DNA of 34,982 nt from Intoshia linei (lineage: Eukaryota > Orthonectida > Rhopaluridae). Location: the NCBI GenBank assembly GCA_001642005.1, contig LWCA01000271.1:1-34982 (forward strand), written 5' to 3'. Within the stretch, counting starts at the first letter, position 1, and each line of letters starts with the position of its first letter. The notes under the pieces were generated by a model, which worked only from the letters and a program-made list of their open reading frames with translations, was not told where the DNA came from and searched no databases. The position numbers and the translations under genes were made by a program. Below, in pieces: positions 31,384 to 34,982 of this stretch.

Positions 31384-32920
31384 ATGTGCAATTACGGTGT
31401 AATAATTTATTCAATTTTAATCTCGTTAATAGTTTTACTAGCCCAAACAGAAGAAATTAGAGAAATTGCAATTATTGGCGGAGGTCTTTCTGGGATAATA
31501 TCGACAATAGTTGCAGCCGAAAATGGAAAATCAGTGGTTTTGTGTGAAAAGGAATCGCATTTGGGTGGAAATTCTGCCAAGGCTACTTCAGGAATCAATG
31601 CAGCGAATACAGTTCAACAAGATTTTGAAGGAATAGATGATGATTTTACAAGTTTTGAAAATGATACTAAAAAATCAGGAGTAAAATTAAACGAAGCTTT
31701 GGTGAAAATATTGACCTATAATAGTGCTGAAGCTTTGAAATTTTTGGAAGATCGAATAAATTATAGTTTTGATGACGTAGTTAAACTAGGTGGCCATTCT
31801 CAACGTAGAACCCATCGTTTTAAATCAGATGAAAATAGTGGAAAACCGAAACCGGTTGGATTCACAATCATGACACTTTTGATAAACTCTGTTAACGAAA
31901 ACATCAAAACTGGAAAATACAACATAAAAATCGTGAAAAATTGTCGACTTTCACGAGTTAAAAAAATTGACGATTATTACATTTTATATGCAGATGATAT
32001 GACTTTGCGTGCTAACTCCATTATATTTACGTCTGGTGGTTTTGGTAACGACCATGATAAAGATTCATTGATAGAAAAATACGCACAAAAATTAAACTAC
32101 CTTCCCACAACAAATGGGAAATGGACAACGGGAGATGGCATGAAAATACTTGAAAGTATGGGAGCGGATTTGATAGATATGGATAAGGTAAAAATTTAAA
32201 TTGAAAGAAAAGATTAAATAAACTTTTAGATCCAAATACACCCCACGGGATTTCTTCAAATGGAACAAGCAGAAAGCAACATTGCATTTCTCGCACCAGA
32301 AAGTCTTAGGGGCTGTGGAGCAAAATTGATTTTGAAAAATGGAAAACGTTTCGTAGATGAATTAGAAAAGCGGAACGTTGTTACAGCAGCTATTTTTGAA
32401 AAAGGCTTTTCAATTAAAGAAAATAATCCACGCAAAGGTGCTTACATTGTCATTTCTAGTGAGGATGCAGAGTGTTTTGGTAAAAGTTATATTGAATTTT
32501 ATGTTAAACTGAAAAGAATGATGGGGCCATATAATTCGCAGGAAATAGAAAATATAGTGGCCAATGGAGAAAAGGTAATTTACTCTATTTTAAAAACAAT
32601 GCACATTTATTTAGTTCGAATTTGAATACTCAAAAAAAATTGACCAAAATACAAAATATTACCTTGGATTAATATCGCCAGTTATTCATTATTGCATGGG
32701 AGGTGTAAAAATAGACGAAAATGCTAAAGTTATCGATAGAGACTCAACATCAAATGTTTTGTCTGGTATATTTGCTGCAGGAGAAGTAACTGGTGGGATT
32801 CATGGAGAGAACAGACTGGGTGGAAACAGTCTACTCGATTGTGTGGTTTTTGGTAAAATTGCCGCAACTTCTGCTGTTAATTATGTAGATAAATTTAAGA
32901 AAAATCACATGGAGCTATAA
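31384..32920 (+). CDS. Soluble FAD-dependent fumarate reductase (Osm1/Frd type) with signal peptide
   Basis: Reduces fumarate to succinate with electrons from reduced flavin. Exons: 31384-32187, 32230-32574, 32615-32920; 484 residues, introns 42 and 40 nt. The first ATG (31384) gives a hydrophobic leader, IIYSILISLIVLLA (residues 7-20), consistent with ER entry as for yeast Osm1. Then comes the FAD motif GGGLSG (32-37), and GKSVVLCEKESHLGGNSAKA. The fumarate-site residues line up with the flavocytochrome c family: His272 (HPTG), Glu292 and Arg295 (PESLRG), Arg316 (ELEKRN), His408 (PVIHYCMGG), Arg450 (GENRLGGNS). All known active-site positions are kept, so it should be active. No haem or cytochrome b5 domain. 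Yeast Osm1 supports disulfide formation without oxygen. The stop lies 28 bp from the convergent LSM3 stop. Confidence 0.93.
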
Positions 32921-32948
32921 AATTTAATATTGGACACTATTACGTAAA

Positions 32949-33293
32949 TTAAATTGTTGATCCATCTACAGAAATTAAAATTATACCATCGCCTCGAATG
33001 AATAAAAGTGGTATTTTTCGTTTTACTTTTTCATAAACTTCATCATATGTTTCATCGTCGATATGAACTGAATTTATTTAAAAGAAATATATCTTTGGTT
33101 TACCTTTGTATGTTTCTTCTTCGACTTCACTAAGTATCATATTTAGGTGTTGATCAAAAGAGTTCATTTTGCCTTTTACAATTCGATTGTTTCGCATTTT
33201 TACTAAAATATATCCGTTTATCGAATATTTAATTAGGTCCAGAGGTTCTTTAATATTTTGAAAAGTAGGTATGACCGGTACATTGCGTTTCAT
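32949..33293 (-). CDS. LSM3: U6 snRNA-associated Sm-like protein LSm3
   Basis: Core subunit of the LSm2-8 ring on U6 snRNA and of the LSm1-7 decay complex. Exons 33293-33104 and 33067-32949 give 102 residues, the same length as human LSM3. Sm motif 1 is LDLIKYSINGYILVKMRNNR followed by IVKGKMNSFDQHLNMILSEV. Exon 2 supplies HIDDETYDEVYEKVKRKIPL and Sm motif 2, FIRGDGIILIS. The intron is 36 nt; without splicing the frame ends in a few spurious residues (GKPKIYFF). The 3' end converges with the fumarate reductase, 28 bp apart. Confidence 0.96.
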
Positions 33294-33859
33294 TTCTGGA
33301 ATTTAATATTCAAAATTTCGAATTATATATTTCCAAGGTTTGAATTTTGTATCGCTCAATATTGAATATGGATTCGATATTATCGAATGTCTTCATTTAC
33401 AGTATGGCTAGTATAATGTTATTAATAGGATGTAAGTTATATCCTATTTATATTAATAAAATGAAATATGCTTACTCCCTAGATTTTACCAAAGCATATC
33501 TAAAATAAGTGTAATACAGATTTTCACTTCAAACAAGTCAGGAAATGTATATTTGCCAGGATATCCGTGTTGTCAATTGTCTAATGTCAATATCTCAATT
33601 ATAAATATTCTTTTGAGTAAATTTAAAAAGCTTCATTGAAAATGCAGTGTAGTTACAGAAATATTGAAAAATTGTTTGGATTATGACACTATTAAGGTTT
33701 CTTATAAAAGTAGAGTAAAATTTTTAAAACGATAGAAAAATGTCTACGCTTAACCCATCGCAAACAACAAAACAAAATGATAAAATTTATCATTATAGCT
33801 TTAATTTGAAAATAAATTTTTTCGATATTATAAAATAACGTCAATGGTACATGATGGAC
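33294..33859. other. Upstream region of LSM3, no gene seen
   Basis: AT-rich, no supported frame. The minus-strand frame 33692-33940 runs into the dispersed repeat and has no recognisable content. Confidence 0.45.
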
Positions 33860-34982
33860 GCGATTTTTGTTTGTCTGTCTGTGTGTGTGTTTTACTTTAA
33901 TGAAATAATTAGCACTCTTAGAATTTTTTAAAGACCACATTTCTATGACAGTTATTTTCTGGGGTGTTAGTAAGATACATTTTAACCTCCCAAACTCACA
34001 TCTTACGGGTCAAAAGCCCAATTGTCTTTTTTTTGAAAATCAAACGAGTTCGAGAATTTAAAAAAATATAGCTGATGCGGATTTTAAAATCATAAACATT
34101 ATCATAAATTTAAATTTAAAAAAATACACTGATGCGGATTTTAAAATCATAAACATTATCATAAATTTAAATTTAAAAAAATTATATTTTCAAAGCCAAA
34201 ACCACAAATTACCCTTCCTGTTTTTTGAAAACACCCTAGAATTTCAACAAATTTACAGGTGGTAGAATTGTATCATGTTAACACACATAAAAAATTTCAA
34301 TCCGAATAAGTAACGACTTCACGGTCAAAAAAGCATTTTAGTATTCATATATTTTTTTTTCAAAACATTTTATTAAAACAATAAATGTGAAATAATTAAC
34401 AGTCCGAAAATTAAAAAAAAAAATTATTCTGATAGAGCTTAACCAATTGATATAAATTCAAAATTTCAACCCCAGAAATCTACGCATTCCCGGTGAAAAA
34501 TAATTTTTAATATATTATCAACCAATATTTTTCAAATATTTAAATTAAAATCAAAAATTGAAAATGTAAATATTGATCTACAATTTTAAAAATAAAGTGC
34601 GATTGTACGTCTACACATTTCCAATAAAGACATATGGGTAAAAATCTATATAATTCATTCCTTCGGAATGATTTTTCATTGCTACGCAATTTTTAAATTT
34701 CAAATTTTCATTTTCCAAACTTTTTAACAACATCTACGGCAACGAATTTATAAAAGTTTTGATAGTACCTTAATTTAACTTAATTTGAAAATCCAAGATT
34801 GAAAAGTAACATTCACAAGAAAAAAGGACAAAAGTAAGGACATATTTTTAACATCAATAATTTTTATATTACAATCCTTTGCACTAATGGTAAAATTCGA
34901 CCGAAATATTTATAAAGTGGAGATTCTATTAATTATTGATACATAATTGGTATTTTTATGTATTTATTAAATTGGTACTGAA
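33860..34982 (-). repeat. Dispersed 1.46-kb repeat, copy e (minus orientation, runs off the window)
   Basis: Begins near TTTGTTTGTCTGTCTGTGTG (3' end of the element) and continues in reverse through CTCCCAAACTCACATCTTAC, GAACTCGTTTGATTTTC (as complement), CATTCCTTCGGAATGA and CAATCCTTTGCACTAATGG to the window end. It covers about 1.1 kb of copy d with about the same order. Bases about 34076-34185 are a tandem duplication of a 55-bp block (GATGCGGATTTTAAAATCAT). Confidence 0.8.

Noticed and set aside
1-34982. Alternative (ciliate-type) genetic code, suggested by tiny introns
   Set aside because: TAA ends nearly all genes at the expected C-termini and no in-frame TAA/TAG/TGA is needed to read the conserved proteins except in the pseudogene.
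1-34982. tRNA or rRNA genes
   Set aside because: No cloverleaf-like stretch with A/B box motifs and no rRNA-like conserved segment was noticed on either strand; a covariance-model scan was not possible here.

Overview
The window is strongly AT-rich eukaryotic DNA. Most introns that can be placed are only 25-45 nt long, with GT..AG borders. The 12-exon Arp10 gene and the 4-exon ChaC genes are split this way, and in every case the reading frame closes only after splicing. A ten-cysteine Ly6/three-finger protein, a SEL1L3-like protein and hAT transposons with animal-type termini point to an animal, probably a small and reduced (perhaps parasitic) one; dicyemids and orthonectids are groups to test. 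That placement is inference. Apart from one TAG, every supported gene ends in TAA.

Left part (1-7930) is compact. It holds the 3' half of cytosolic malate dehydrogenase (+), KDM8/JMJD5 (-), Arp10/ACTR10 (+), a Ly6 protein (-) and a centromeric-type histone H3 (+). Neighbouring coding ends lie 11 to about 150 bp apart. Three long introns here have absorbed mobile DNA: a hAT element with a perfect 8-bp target duplication, a hAT remnant with the end of a transposase, and an inverted satellite array.

Middle part (7931-20216) is gene-poor and repeat-rich. It holds a cluster of five gamma-glutamylcyclotransferase (ChaC-like) genes, two (-), two (+), one (-), all with the same exon plan (40 nt, 95 nt, 36-42 nt, long last exon). 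One is a near-canonical ChaC2-type enzyme, three have a changed substrate loop, and one is a pseudogene. A 118-aa orphan gene sits inside the cluster.

Right part (20730-34982) holds a large SEL1L3-like gene (-) spread over 6.8 kb, whose longest intron is almost entirely a repeat copy, and a 220-aa orphan gene 28 nt upstream of it. A secretory-type soluble fumarate reductase (+) then converges on LSM3 (-).

A dispersed non-coding repeat of about 1.46 kb (5' end ACTAGSTTGACTGTT) occurs at least seven times, whole or in part. Copies in opposite orientation bracket the fumarate reductase/LSM3 pair.

The genes do not form one pathway. A recurring theme is thiol, glutathione and ER chemistry: a glutathione-cleaving family, an Osm1-like fumarate reductase with a signal peptide, and secretory SEL1L3 and Ly6 proteins. 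This link is speculative.
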